Shown: piece after piece, positions 7,234-14,739 of the stretch
Layout of the letters: each line of letters begins with the position of its first letter
Numbering within the stretch: the first letter of the stretch is position 1
Source of the DNA: Thermacetogenium sp. UBA4966
Lineage (GTDB): Bacteria > Bacillota > DSM-12270 > Thermacetogeniales > Thermacetogeniaceae
Assembly (NCBI GenBank): GCA_002397275.1
Contig: DHAA01000046.1
Location: forward strand, 1-18,112
DNA length: 18,112 nt
Direction of reading: 5' to 3'
Program-made: the position numbers and the translations under genes
Notes under the pieces: model-generated
Database searches by the model: none
Seen by the model: the letters and a program-made list of their open reading frames with translations, nothing else
What the model was told of the DNA's origin: nothing

Positions 7234-7645
7234 CCTCAAGCTTCGCTTCTTCCGACCTCCCGTTTTTCCCGCGGCCGGCCACCACCTTATCGCCATGAAC
7301 CTGCGTATGTCCTGTTTTGATGACATAAACGTTATTTGTTCCATTTTCCGACTGCACATCAATCATATACACCTTCCCCCAGGCATCTTTAGCTTCTCTA
7401 TCTATTCCGGCCAAAATTTCTTCTTGAACTGTTTGCGGGTAAGCCCCATGTTCGGCATACCAGCTGTCCATCGCTCCCTGCATAATCGAGATCTGGCTTT
7501 TTGCCTTGGTGACTTTCGAGTTTTCGATAAAGCCGTCGTAAAAACCGATCCCGCCGGCGACAAGCAGGCCGATGATCACCAGTACCACAATCATTTCCAT
7601 TAAGGTAAAACCGTTTTCATTTTTGCAATAACTTTTAGCGAGCAT
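7226..7645 (-). CDS. Major pilin / GspG-like pseudopilin
   Basis: A 139-aa prepilin with a 12-residue leader ending in Asn-Gly, then FTLMEMIVVLVIIGLLVAGG, with Phe1 and Glu5. It continues with KAKSQISIMQGAMDSWYAEHGAYPQTVQEE and DAWGKVYMI. This layout (helix, Tyr-Pro turn, then Trp-Gly) is that of GspG major pseudopilins and of simple Gram-positive major pilins. AGGAGGGG lies about 7 nt before the ATG, the strongest site among the pilins here, which is consistent with a major subunit. It is the first pilin gene after pilB and pilC. Whether the fibre is a true pilus or a type II-like pseudopilus cannot be settled from sequence; pilT in the cluster favours a retractable pilus. Confidence 0.88.
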   Translation of the reverse strand: MLAKSYCKNENGFTLMEMIVVLVIIGLLVAGGIGFYDGFIENSKVTKAKSQISIMQGAMDSWYAEHGAYPQTVQEEILAGIDREAKDAWGKVYMIDVQSENGTNNVYVIKTGHTQVHGDKVVAGRGKNGRSEEAKLEDG

Positions 7646-7668
7646 ATCACCCCTCCTGCCGCTTAAGG

Positions 7669-8823
7669 CTATAGAGCGCCGGAAAGCCCGAACAGGGGCA
7701 GATAAATGGATAAAGCGATAAAAGCCACCATCATGCCGACAGCGCCGATCAGCACCGGTTCCGCCAGGCTTGACGCTCTGGCAATGGCAAAATCAACATT
7801 TTGATCATAAAAGCCGCCCAGATTTTCCAGTATATCCGCCAGCGTGCCCGACTCTTCACCGATGGCGACGATGCTGGCGAACATCCTGGGAAAGACTCTG
7901 CTTTTCATAAATGCCGGGGCTATTCTCTCTCCCGCCTCCACGCGCAGACCTGCCTCTGAAATCTCCGCGGAGGCGATACTGTTCTCGATCACTTTCTCTA
8001 CAACGGAGAGCGACTCCAGGAGAGGAAGGCCGCTTCTGAGGAGCATGGACAGGGTGCGGGCAAATCTTGATATAATAAGACCCCTTGAAATTAAGCAGAA
8101 TCCCGGCAGATTGAGGAGCAGCAGGTCCCTGCAGGTTCTTACGGCTCTCATCTTTTGGGAATACCTGCCGGCCAGGTACAACAGAACAATGGAGAGGGCC
8201 ATCAGCAGGTAGTATTTCTGCAAGAGGCCGCTCACCGCCAGCAGCAGGCGCGTCGCCGCCGGCAGGCTCGCCCCCATCTGCTCGAAAACCCCGACAAAAA
8301 CCGGAACAACATAGAGCAGCAGCACAACCACCGCCAGCAGAGCGGCCACCGCCACAAAAGCCGGGTAAGCCAGCGCGGATTTGATTTTTTCCTTGACCTG
8401 CGCCTCTTTTTCAAAGTTATCGGCCAAACGCTCCAGGGTCAGATCCAGCGAACCGCTCGCCTCGGCGGCTGCCAGCATGTTGATCATAAGACCGGGTAGC
8501 GAGGCGCTGTTCGCCGAGAAAGACTCTGCTAAGCTTTTTCCGCTTTCCAGGGATACTACCGCTTCTTTAATGATCTTGCGCAGCAGCCTATCTGCGGTTT
8601 GCTCCCCCAGCACCTGCAGAGATTGAAACAAGGGAATCCCCGCTTTGTTCATCATGAAGAATTGGCGGCAAAAAATGGCCAGTTCTTTTCTCCCCACCCT
8701 GCCTGCCGGCAAATGAAAACTGAACTTTCGCTCCGGCATCTTCCCTAACCCCCATCCATCGCCTATTCCGGCTTCTGACTTCCGGCTTCCAATAAAATCC
8801 GGCTTATTCTTCCCCGAGCACAC
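7669..8823 (-). CDS. pilC: Type IV pilus inner-membrane platform protein PilC (first copy)
   Basis: A 384-aa PilC/GspF protein with two T2SSF domains. The first begins near residue 46 (LAIFCRQFFMMNKAGIPLF) and contains AAEASGSLDLTLERL. The second, in the C-terminal half, has SRFARTLSMLLRSGLPLLESL and AIGEESGTLADILENLG. Membrane segments are visible near 147-172, 190-215 and 355-382. The GTG start overlaps the end of pilB by 20 bp and has AGGAGG six nt upstream, inside pilB, so the two are translationally coupled. An ATG 28 codons in (8739) would also give a normal N-terminus. This is the PilB-paired platform; its divergence from the copy at 955-2163 shows that they are not a recent tandem duplication. 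Confidence 0.94.
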   Translation of the reverse strand: MCSGKNKPDFIGSRKSEAGIGDGWGLGKMPERKFSFHLPAGRVGRKELAIFCRQFFMMNKAGIPLFQSLQVLGEQTADRLLRKIIKEAVVSLESGKSLAESFSANSASLPGLMINMLAAAEASGSLDLTLERLADNFEKEAQVKEKIKSALAYPAFVAVAALLAVVVLLLYVVPVFVGVFEQMGASLPAATRLLLAVSGLLQKYYLLMALSIVLLYLAGRYSQKMRAVRTCRDLLLLNLPGFCLISRGLIISRFARTLSMLLRSGLPLLESLSVVEKVIENSIASAEISEAGLRVEAGERIAPAFMKSRVFPRMFASIVAIGEESGTLADILENLGGFYDQNVDFAIARASSLAEPVLIGAVGMMVAFIALSIYLPLFGLSGAL

Positions 8824-10303
8824 GCATAACCTCCTGCATAGTGGTGACGCCTTGCAGGGCCTTCCCCATGCCGTCCTCTCTGATCGGTATCATTCCGTCC
8901 TGCAGAGCGGTTCTCCTTAATTCGGATACAGGCGCCAGCCGCAGGATTTGTTTTTGCAGATTGTCCGATATTTTCAGGATTTCATGTATGGCGCCGCGGC
9001 CCCGGTATCCGGTTTGGCCACACTCGCCGCATCCTTGGGCTGAAGAAATTCTCAGCCGCCTGTCAGCGACGCCTGCCAGGCGCATCTCCGCCTCGCTGAT
9101 CATACGCTTTTCTCGGCAGTTGGAGCATACCCGGCGCACCAGGCGCTGGGAAACCACGCCCAGCACCGCGGAGGCTACCATAAAGGGCTCCACCCCCATA
9201 TCCACCAGCCTGGTCAGCGCTCCCGGGGCGTCGTTGGTGTGCATCGTCGACAGCACCAGGTGGCCGGTTGTGGCCGCCCGCACTGCGATCTCCGCTGTTT
9301 CCAGATCGCGGATCTCCCCGATCATGATCACATCCGGGTCCTGCCTTAAAATCGCTCGCAGATATGTGGCGAAGGAGGCCCCCGCTTTGCTGTTGATCTG
9401 TGTTTGATTGACCCCCTCCAATACATACTCCACCGGGTCCTCGACAGTAACTATGTTTTTTTCCGCTCCGCTGATGCTCTCGATGGCTGTGAAAACGGTA
9501 GTGGTTTTGCCGCACCCGGTCGGCCCGGTGGCCAACAGAAGCCCGCTAGGACTACGCAGAAACTCCCGCATCAATTTATAGTTTCTCGGTGAAAAACCAA
9601 GATTTTGGAGAGTGTAATCGTGTATCCCCCCTTTATCAAAAATGCGGATCACAATCTTCTCACCAAAAATAGTGGGAACGGTGGACACTCTCAGGTCAAG
9701 GTCATAATTTATCGATTCCAACTGAATACGCCCATCCTGGGGCAGCCTGCGTTCGGTAATATCCAGGTCGGCCATTACCTTAACTCTGGAGACCAGGGGA
9801 AAGATGAGGCGGTAAGGCAGTTCAAGCCTGCGCTGCAGCACCCCGTCTATGCGAAAGCGCACCTGAACATGGTCCTTAAAGGGCTCGATATGTATGTCGC
9901 TGGCTTTATCGCGGACAGCCTTGAGTATTATGGCGTCTACAAGCCGGATGATCGGAGAGCCGGCTGTGGAATCACATCTGACGGCGGCCTTTTCCTCCGC
10001 CTCCTCCGCTTCTGATATAGCCTTCTTGACCTCGGGGATCTCAAAATAGCTGCTGATCAAGCACTCCACATCTTCACCGGCGTCCTGATCAGGGATCATG
10101 CCGCGGTCGGGAACAGCTGCTCCGGGCCTCTCTTCCGCAGTCGCCGGTTCGCAGCCGATCCGCGAGCCGCGACGATGCATGACAATCGCCGCGCCGTCTC
10201 TGTATACAATTTGATCCGGCGCGGATTTCGCAATTTCTTTCTGAGCGGCCAACTCATTTAGCCAAGAAAAACGCTTTAAGGCATTCAGCGACATCATCCC
10301 CAT
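8804..10303 (-). CDS. pilB: Type IV pilus assembly ATPase PilB / GspE
   Basis: A 499-aa secretion ATPase driving pilin polymerisation. The N2 domain contains DKASDIHIEPF (132-142) and RFRIDGVL. The catalytic core has Walker A GPTGCGKTT (260-268), Asp box VEDPVEY, Walker B DPDVIMIGEIRD and His box GHLVLSTMHTND. Two CxxC pairs (Cys393/396 and Cys425/428) form the zinc-binding element typical of GspE/PilB. The first 115 residues are low-complexity and acidic and do not show a recognisable MshEN (N1) domain, so this is a short form. The start codon is uncertain: ATG at 10303, 10297 or 10294, none with an ideal ribosome-binding site. It is the first gene of the pilus operon, directly downstream of the promoter at 10334-10362. 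Confidence 0.95.
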   Translation of the reverse strand: MGMMSLNALKRFSWLNELAAQKEIAKSAPDQIVYRDGAAIVMHRRGSRIGCEPATAEERPGAAVPDRGMIPDQDAGEDVECLISSYFEIPEVKKAISEAEEAEEKAAVRCDSTAGSPIIRLVDAIILKAVRDKASDIHIEPFKDHVQVRFRIDGVLQRRLELPYRLIFPLVSRVKVMADLDITERRLPQDGRIQLESINYDLDLRVSTVPTIFGEKIVIRIFDKGGIHDYTLQNLGFSPRNYKLMREFLRSPSGLLLATGPTGCGKTTTVFTAIESISGAEKNIVTVEDPVEYVLEGVNQTQINSKAGASFATYLRAILRQDPDVIMIGEIRDLETAEIAVRAATTGHLVLSTMHTNDAPGALTRLVDMGVEPFMVASAVLGVVSQRLVRRVCSNCREKRMISEAEMRLAGVADRRLRISSAQGCGECGQTGYRGRGAIHEILKISDNLQKQILRLAPVSELRRTALQDGMIPIREDGMGKALQGVTTMQEVMRVLGEE

Positions 10304-10333
10304 CCGTATTCTGTTTGCGCCATAAACCGGCAG

Positions 10334-10362
10334 GTCATAGAAGCCAATGTGTTAGAAGTCAA
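10334..10362 (-). promoter_or_regulatory. Sigma-A-type promoter of the pilus operon
   Basis: On the minus strand TTGACT (10357-10362) is 17 bp from TATGAC (10334-10339), which would start transcription about 24 bp before the pilB ATG. It lies downstream of the aro operon terminator and is the best promoter match in the 157-bp gap. A tandem repeat overlaps it. Confidence 0.5.
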
Positions 10363-10366
10363 TGTG
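10338..10366. repeat. Tandem 15-bp repeat overlapping the pilB promoter
   Basis: TAGAAGCCAATGTG (10338-10351) and TAGAAGTCAATGTG (10353-10366) differ at one position and repeat with a 15-bp period. One copy contains the -35 hexamer TTGACT on the minus strand; the other fills the spacer up to the -10. Such placement suits a repressor or activator half-site pair, although a simple local duplication would look the same. Confidence 0.6.
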
Positions 10367-10459
10367 GCCGACAGTAAATAAGTGTAAAGATCCTTTGTGC
10401 TGGTTATATTCACCATTAATGTGTAATATCCTGCCATTTTTAATCGAGTCCCGCTAAGC

Positions 10460-10487
10460 AAAAAACGCCGGATCTCCAGCGTTTTTT
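10460..10487. terminator. Bidirectional intrinsic terminator after aroKB
   Basis: AAAAAACGCCGG (10460-10471), loop ATCT, then CCAGCGTTTTTT (10476-10487). This makes a 12-bp stem with one C/A mismatch and runs of six A and six T at its ends, so it functions on either strand. On the minus strand it lies about 104 bp after the aroKB stop codon and separates the aro operon from the pilus promoter. Confidence 0.85.
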
Positions 10488-10590
10488 CTGCCTTGCGTGT
10501 TATTTCTACAAAAGTTCTAAGGAACTCTGAATTATTCCATGTTTTTTATTAATTCCACCAAAATAGGCCATTTACATTTACCCTTACACC

Positions 10591-12228
10591 TCACCCTTCG
10601 AGCGCCGCCTTGATCTCATCTGTTTCTACCTCGGCAAATAATCTCGCCCTCCCCAGGGCTAGAGGGAGTACAAAGCGCGGCCTGCCCTCAAGAGCTTTTT
10701 TATCCCGGGGTAGAACCTTGATAATTTCTGACGCAGAGAAAGGTACGGTTATGGGAAGTCCCGCCCTGCTCAAGAGATTTTTCAGACGCTCGCTGTCTTC
10801 CTTATTCAGCAAACCCCTGCCTACGGCGATATCGGCAGCCACAGCCATGCCCGCGGCAACAGCTTCTCCGTGCCGGTAACGGCGATAAGAGGTAAGCGCC
10901 TCCAGGGCATGCCCAATCGTATGCCCGAAGTTGAGGAGCGCCCGCATACCGTTTTCCCGCTCATCCTCTTCTACAATACCAGCCTTAATTAAACAGGATT
11001 TTTTGACAACATATGACAATACTCCATCGTCCAGGGCCAGCACCTGTTCCAGGTGCTCCTCTATATAGCGGAAAAATTCCTCGTCCCGGATCACACCGTA
11101 TTTGATCACTTCAGCCAGACCGGCCCGCATCTCAGCGGGATCGAGCGTCTTCAAAACGCGGACATCGGCGAAAACCAGCCGCGGCTGATAAAAAGAGCCG
11201 ATCATATTCTTGCCCAGCGGGTGATTGACCCCCGTCTTTCCGCCCACAGAACTATCCACCTGTGCCAGCAGCGTCGTTGGTATCTGAACAAAGGATATGC
11301 CGCGCATATAGGTCGCCGCCACAAAACCGGCCAGGTCCCCCACCACCCCGCCGCCCAGCGCAGTCACCGCGCTCAGCCGGTTTAAACCGGCCTCGATAGC
11401 CGCTGTATACAGCTTACACGCTGAATCCAGGGATTTGTACTCTTCTCCATCAGGGAGTTGATAATACCGGGGGGCAAAACCGGCTCGTTCCAGAGAGTTC
11501 ATCACCTGCTTCCCGTAGAGCGGACCTACCGTCTCATTTGTGACCAGCAGAACGCTCTTCACCTGCCGTAACGGCGCGCAGGCAGACATGACCTCGCCCA
11601 GCTGTTCGAGATTATCCGCCCCGATTATAATCGGGTATGAGCGTTCCTTCAGGTCAACCTCTATCGTTGCCAAAAAATTCCGCCCCCTGTCTCCTCTGTC
11701 TCCTTTGTTCATTTTCCTGATCATAGAGATGATTAGCCGCGCTGTCTGCTCTGCGTTCAACTCCGCGGTGTCAATCCTATAATCGCAATCCATGTAAAAA
11801 GGCTCTCTGTCGGATAACAGCTCGCCGATGCGTTTCCGCAGTTCGTCCCCGCGCAGCAACGGCCGCTCCCCGGCCTCGCTCAGACGAGCGGCAATCGCCT
11901 CCACAGGCGCGGTCAGGAGAATAATAATCCCATTTCCCCGCAGCCTCCGGATATTCTCCGGGTTAAGGACCGCTCCTCCCCCGGTGGCGATCACGCAGCC
12001 GCGGCGAAGAGAGGCCTTCTCTATGGCAGACGCCTCCTCGCTGCGGAAACGGCCCTCGCCGTATTTACGGAAGATTTCAGCGATCTTCATCCCCATTGCC
12101 GCCTCTACCGCCGCATCCGTATCGATAAAATCCATCGCCAGCAGTTCCGCCAGCAGTTTCCCGGTCTCGGTTTTCCCCACTCCCATGAATCCTGTGAGAA
12201 CGATGTTCCTAATGTTCCTCTTGTCCAA
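10591..12228 (-). CDS. aroKB: Fused shikimate kinase / 3-dehydroquinate synthase
   Basis: A 545-aa bifunctional protein covering two steps of the shikimate pathway. Residues 1-172 are a full-length shikimate kinase, with P-loop GFMGVGKT, the substrate-binding DTD (FIDTDAAVE), GEGRFRSEE and the ATGGGAV loop. After a hydrophilic linker with GDRGDRG (about 176-182), residues 187-545 are a full-length 3-dehydroquinate synthase. That part has DGEEYKS, LGGGVVGDLAGFVAATYMRG, VDSSVGGKTGVN, RAGLAEVIKYG, NFGHTIGHALE and the metal-binding RHGEA. I chose the TTG at 12228, with GGAGG six nt upstream; a TTG at 12246 is also open. An internal TTG at 11673 with AGGGGG nine nt before it could initiate a separate AroB. 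It follows aroC and ends the operon. Both domains keep their catalytic motifs. Confidence 0.95.
   Translation of the reverse strand: MDKRNIRNIVLTGFMGVGKTETGKLLAELLAMDFIDTDAAVEAAMGMKIAEIFRKYGEGRFRSEEASAIEKASLRRGCVIATGGGAVLNPENIRRLRGNGIIILLTAPVEAIAARLSEAGERPLLRGDELRKRIGELLSDREPFYMDCDYRIDTAELNAEQTARLIISMIRKMNKGDRGDRGRNFLATIEVDLKERSYPIIIGADNLEQLGEVMSACAPLRQVKSVLLVTNETVGPLYGKQVMNSLERAGFAPRYYQLPDGEEYKSLDSACKLYTAAIEAGLNRLSAVTALGGGVVGDLAGFVAATYMRGISFVQIPTTLLAQVDSSVGGKTGVNHPLGKNMIGSFYQPRLVFADVRVLKTLDPAEMRAGLAEVIKYGVIRDEEFFRYIEEHLEQVLALDDGVLSYVVKKSCLIKAGIVEEDERENGMRALLNFGHTIGHALEALTSYRRYRHGEAVAAGMAVAADIAVGRGLLNKEDSERLKNLLSRAGLPITVPFSASEIIKVLPRDKKALEGRPRFVLPLALGRARLFAEVETDEIKAALEG
11687..11704. repeat. 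9-bp tandem duplication in the aroK-aroB linker
   Basis: CTGTCTCCT occurs twice in a row (11687-11695 and 11696-11704). On the coding strand this reads AGGAGACAG twice and encodes the repeated Gly-Asp-Arg of the interdomain linker. Each copy contains AGGAG, so the linker DNA looks like duplicated ribosome-binding sequence from a former intergenic spacer. Confidence 0.8.
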
Positions 12229-12246
12229 GGCAAACCTCCGCCGCAA

Positions 12247-13428
12247 TTATATTTGACCGCTGGAAGCCAGAAAGCGCCGATAGTTATCCTCTATCTCGCT
12301 CAGGGAATCGCCGCCGAACTTTTCTAGTAGAGCGGCGGCTATCTCCCAGGCCACGACAGCTTCCGCGAGCACCGCGGCCGCGGGAACAACGCAGACATCG
12401 CTTCGCTCCGCGGCAGCCGGACAATTCGCTCCGGTTTTTAGATCAACACTGGATAAGGGTTTTCCCAGGGTAGGCACCGGCTTAACAACCGCTCTCAGAA
12501 CCAGCGGTTCCCCATTGGTCACCCCGCCTTCCAGCCCGCCGGCGCGGTTGGTCGGCCTGTAGAACACCCCCTGCGGAGAGCGTTGAATCTGATCATGGTA
12601 AGCGGCGCCGGAATGAGCGGCGCCCCGGAAGCCCAGCCCAAAATCCACCCCTTTGACGGAAGGAATGCTGATCACCGCGGCAGCCAGACGAGAGTCTAAG
12701 CGCCGGTCCCAGTGGACATAACTACCGATCCCCGCAGGCAAGCCTGTACAAATCACTTCAAAAATACCGCCCAGTGTATCGCCGCCTGCGGCGGCCTTAT
12801 CGATCTCGCTCATCATCGCCGCCGCAGCACCGGGGTCAGCGCAGCCAACCGGCGAGGATGAGGCCATCTCCGCCAATTCCCTTGCGGGAAGAGAACATTC
12901 CGCTAGGCGCGCCCCTCCGATCTGCACGACATGGCTGAACAAATGACAGTTCAGGGATTCGATTAGAATGCGCCCTGCGGTACCGACAGCCACCCTGATC
13001 GCCGTCTCTCTGGCGCTTGCCCTTTCCAGAACATTGCGCAGGTCTTCGCAGTGGTGATATTTCAGCCCGCCGGCCAGGTCCGCATGCCCGGGCCTCGGCC
13101 TGGTCACAGCCTTCTCCGCCGCTTTTTCCGCATCATATTCCAGCGGGTCGCCGGACATCACTTCCCGCCAGTTCTTCCAGTCCAAATTGACGATCTGCAG
13201 CGCAAGGGGACTGCCCAGGGTCAATCCCCCGCGCACACCCGCCAGGATTTCCACCTGGTCTTTTTCAATCTTCATGCGCCCGCCTCGTCCATAAGTGGTC
13301 CGGCGCCGCTCCAGCTGAGCGTTGATCCTGTCTTTCGACAGTTCAACGCCTGCCGGAAACCCTTCGATAATCGCAGTCAGGGCAGGGCCGTGGGATTCGC
13401 CCGCAGTCAAAAAACGCAGCATGCTCAT
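12247..13428 (-). CDS. aroC: Chorismate synthase
   Basis: A 393-aa FMN-dependent chorismate synthase, the last step of the common aromatic pathway (EPSP to chorismate). Family signatures are seen in order: TAGESHGPALTAIIEGFPAG at the N-terminus, RRRTTYGRGGRM, RPRPGHADLAGGLKY, RASARETAIRVAVG, IPSVKGVDFGLGF and NRAGGLEGGVTNGEPL, with a C-terminal DVCVVPAAAVLAEAV. The length is typical. The ATG overlaps the aroE stop codon (ATGA) with GGAG just upstream, and the stop codon lies next to aroKB, so the three genes form a tight operon. Confidence 0.98.
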   Translation of the reverse strand: MSMLRFLTAGESHGPALTAIIEGFPAGVELSKDRINAQLERRRTTYGRGGRMKIEKDQVEILAGVRGGLTLGSPLALQIVNLDWKNWREVMSGDPLEYDAEKAAEKAVTRPRPGHADLAGGLKYHHCEDLRNVLERASARETAIRVAVGTAGRILIESLNCHLFSHVVQIGGARLAECSLPARELAEMASSSPVGCADPGAAAAMMSEIDKAAAGGDTLGGIFEVICTGLPAGIGSYVHWDRRLDSRLAAAVISIPSVKGVDFGLGFRGAAHSGAAYHDQIQRSPQGVFYRPTNRAGGLEGGVTNGEPLVLRAVVKPVPTLGKPLSSVDLKTGANCPAAAERSDVCVVPAAAVLAEAVVAWEIAAALLEKFGGDSLSEIEDNYRRFLASSGQI

Positions 13429-14297
13429 CTTCTCCGTTCATTATTATTATCTATTTTATCCGACACTACCCTTTGCATGGCATCGACAGGGGCTTTTCTC
13501 CCTGTCCACAGCTGAAAAGCCAAAGCCCCCTGATGGACTAGCATCCCCACTCCGTTGAGGACAGAGCACCCGGCCGCGGCCGCCTCTGCCAGGAGCCTTG
13601 TCTGCGGCGGATTATAGACGAGGTCGCAGACCAGCAGCCCGGGGTGCAAATGCTCCCCGCCCGCCGCGGGCTTTTCCTTTTGGTTGGGATAAGAGCCGAC
13701 AGGTGTGGCGTTGACGAGCAAATCCGCTTTTGGCAATAGTTCAAAAAAATGGCGCCCATAACCGCCTGCAGCGACGGTGAACCCGGACCTGCCCAGTTCT
13801 TGAGCCAGACCCTTTCCTCTCTCCTCGCTTCTGCTGCAAATATGGATAGGCGACGCCCCATTGATCGCCAGCGCAGCCGCAACCGCTCTGGCCGCGCCTC
13901 CCGCCCCCATAATAACGGCTCTTTTCCCTTTCGGATTAAAACCCGCGGACTTCAGGGAAACAAGAAACCCGGAAGCGTCGGTATTATATCCGCACAAGGC
14001 GCCGTCACGGTTGACGATTGTGTTTACCGCACCGATCAGCCCGGCCTGCTCATCGACCTGATCCAGATAGGGTATAACCCGTTCTTTATGCGGGATGGTC
14101 AGATTAACCCCCCCCAGATTAAGAGCGCGGATAGAGTTTACAGCCCCGGACAGGCTCTCCCTGGGAACCAAAAAGGGGAGATATATGGAGTCGAGTTGGA
14201 GCATCCTGAACGCCGTGTTCTGCATCAGCGGAGAAAGGGACTGAATCACCGGATCCCCAAACAAGCCGAACACCTTTGTCGTACTGCTGATCATCAT
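13425..14297 (-). CDS. aroE: Shikimate dehydrogenase
   Basis: A 290-aa NADP-dependent enzyme that reduces 3-dehydroshikimate to shikimate. The substrate-binding domain has SLSPLMQNTAF and NLTIPHKE with the catalytic Lys, followed by GYNTDASGF with the paired Asp. The nucleotide-binding domain has the glycine-rich GAGGAARAV and the basic ICSRSEERG that favours NADP. The C-terminus carries VYNPPQTRLL and NGVGMLVHQGALAFQLWTG. The first of two ATG codons is used, with AGGTG six nt upstream. It is the first gene of the aroE-aroC-aroKB operon. A TATAAT on the minus strand at 14460-14465 lacks a good -35, so the promoter is unresolved. Confidence 0.97.
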   Translation of the reverse strand: MMISSTTKVFGLFGDPVIQSLSPLMQNTAFRMLQLDSIYLPFLVPRESLSGAVNSIRALNLGGVNLTIPHKERVIPYLDQVDEQAGLIGAVNTIVNRDGALCGYNTDASGFLVSLKSAGFNPKGKRAVIMGAGGAARAVAAALAINGASPIHICSRSEERGKGLAQELGRSGFTVAAGGYGRHFFELLPKADLLVNATPVGSYPNQKEKPAAGGEHLHPGLLVCDLVYNPPQTRLLAEAAAAGCSVLNGVGMLVHQGALAFQLWTGRKAPVDAMQRVVSDKIDNNNERRR

Positions 14298-14516
14298 TCA
14301 TATCACCTGCATAACCATCCGCCGCTCACCGGGACGGTTCCAGTGATCGGCTTGCTCTTCGGGTGGCGGCTGAATTCGTCCTAAGACTCGTCGCCGATAT
14401 GCATGTGTGGCAGAAGAAACGGTCCCATGCCACCTAAGTAAAAATTTTCTTTACATAATATTATAGCCCCTGTTCATAATAACTATATATATTGTTGCGG
14501 AAAGGAGGTTTAAACT

Positions 14517-14669
14517 TTGCCACATACTCTATCGGATATGGAAGTAGCAAACCTGACAGGAGAAAGCCTGAAAAAGCTCCAGGAGGCGGAACGAGTAATA
14601 AACAGTTGGGGAGGCGGCGATAAAAACGAGGAAATCTACCTCCTTGCTCTCAAAAAACAGGGGCGCTAA
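14517..14669 (+). CDS. Small 50-aa hypothetical protein
   Basis: A plus-strand ORF begins with TTG, eight nt after a near-perfect AAAGGAGG (14501-14508), and encodes 50 residues starting MPHTLSDMEV and ending LLALKKQGR. It is charged, predicted helical (ESLKKLQEAERVINS, then NEEIYLLALKK), and has no signal or membrane segment. I do not recognise a family. TTTACA and CATAAT in the AT-rich DNA upstream (14450-14480) are 19 bp apart and make only a weak promoter. Its stop codon lies in the loop of a hairpin shared with the convergent receiver gene. The strong ribosome-binding site and amphipathic composition argue for a real gene; the function is unknown. Confidence 0.65.
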   Translation: MPHTLSDMEVANLTGESLKKLQEAERVINSWGGGDKNEEIYLLALKKQGR

Positions 14670-14683
14670 AGCCGCCTCTGTTT
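14652..14683 (-). terminator. Intrinsic terminator of the receiver gene
   Basis: The arms AAACAGGGGCG (14655-14665) and CGCCTCTGTTT (14673-14683) form an 11-bp stem with one G-U pair and a 7-nt loop. On the minus strand the stem is followed by a run of T (A run at 14652-14657), so it should end the receiver transcript about 57 bp after its stop codon. On the plus strand the T run is short, so it would be a weak terminator for the 50-aa gene whose stop codon it covers. Confidence 0.7.
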
Positions 14684-14739
14684 CATGCGACAGCCGAGAT
14701 TGACGCCGAGACTGACGGTATAATCGTACGCGGCGAGCC

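Noticed and set aside
13749..14384. 211-aa open frame on the plus strand
   Set aside because: Antisense to aroE, which carries every family motif; no ribosome-binding site or recognisable domain.
14387..14434. Minus-strand mini-ORF (MGPFLLPHMHIGDES) and GTGGCA/TGCCAC hairpin upstream of aroE
   Set aside because: Only 15 codons with a poorly spaced GGTGG; the hairpin has a 6-bp stem, a 15-nt loop and no T tract. Chance is the simpler explanation.
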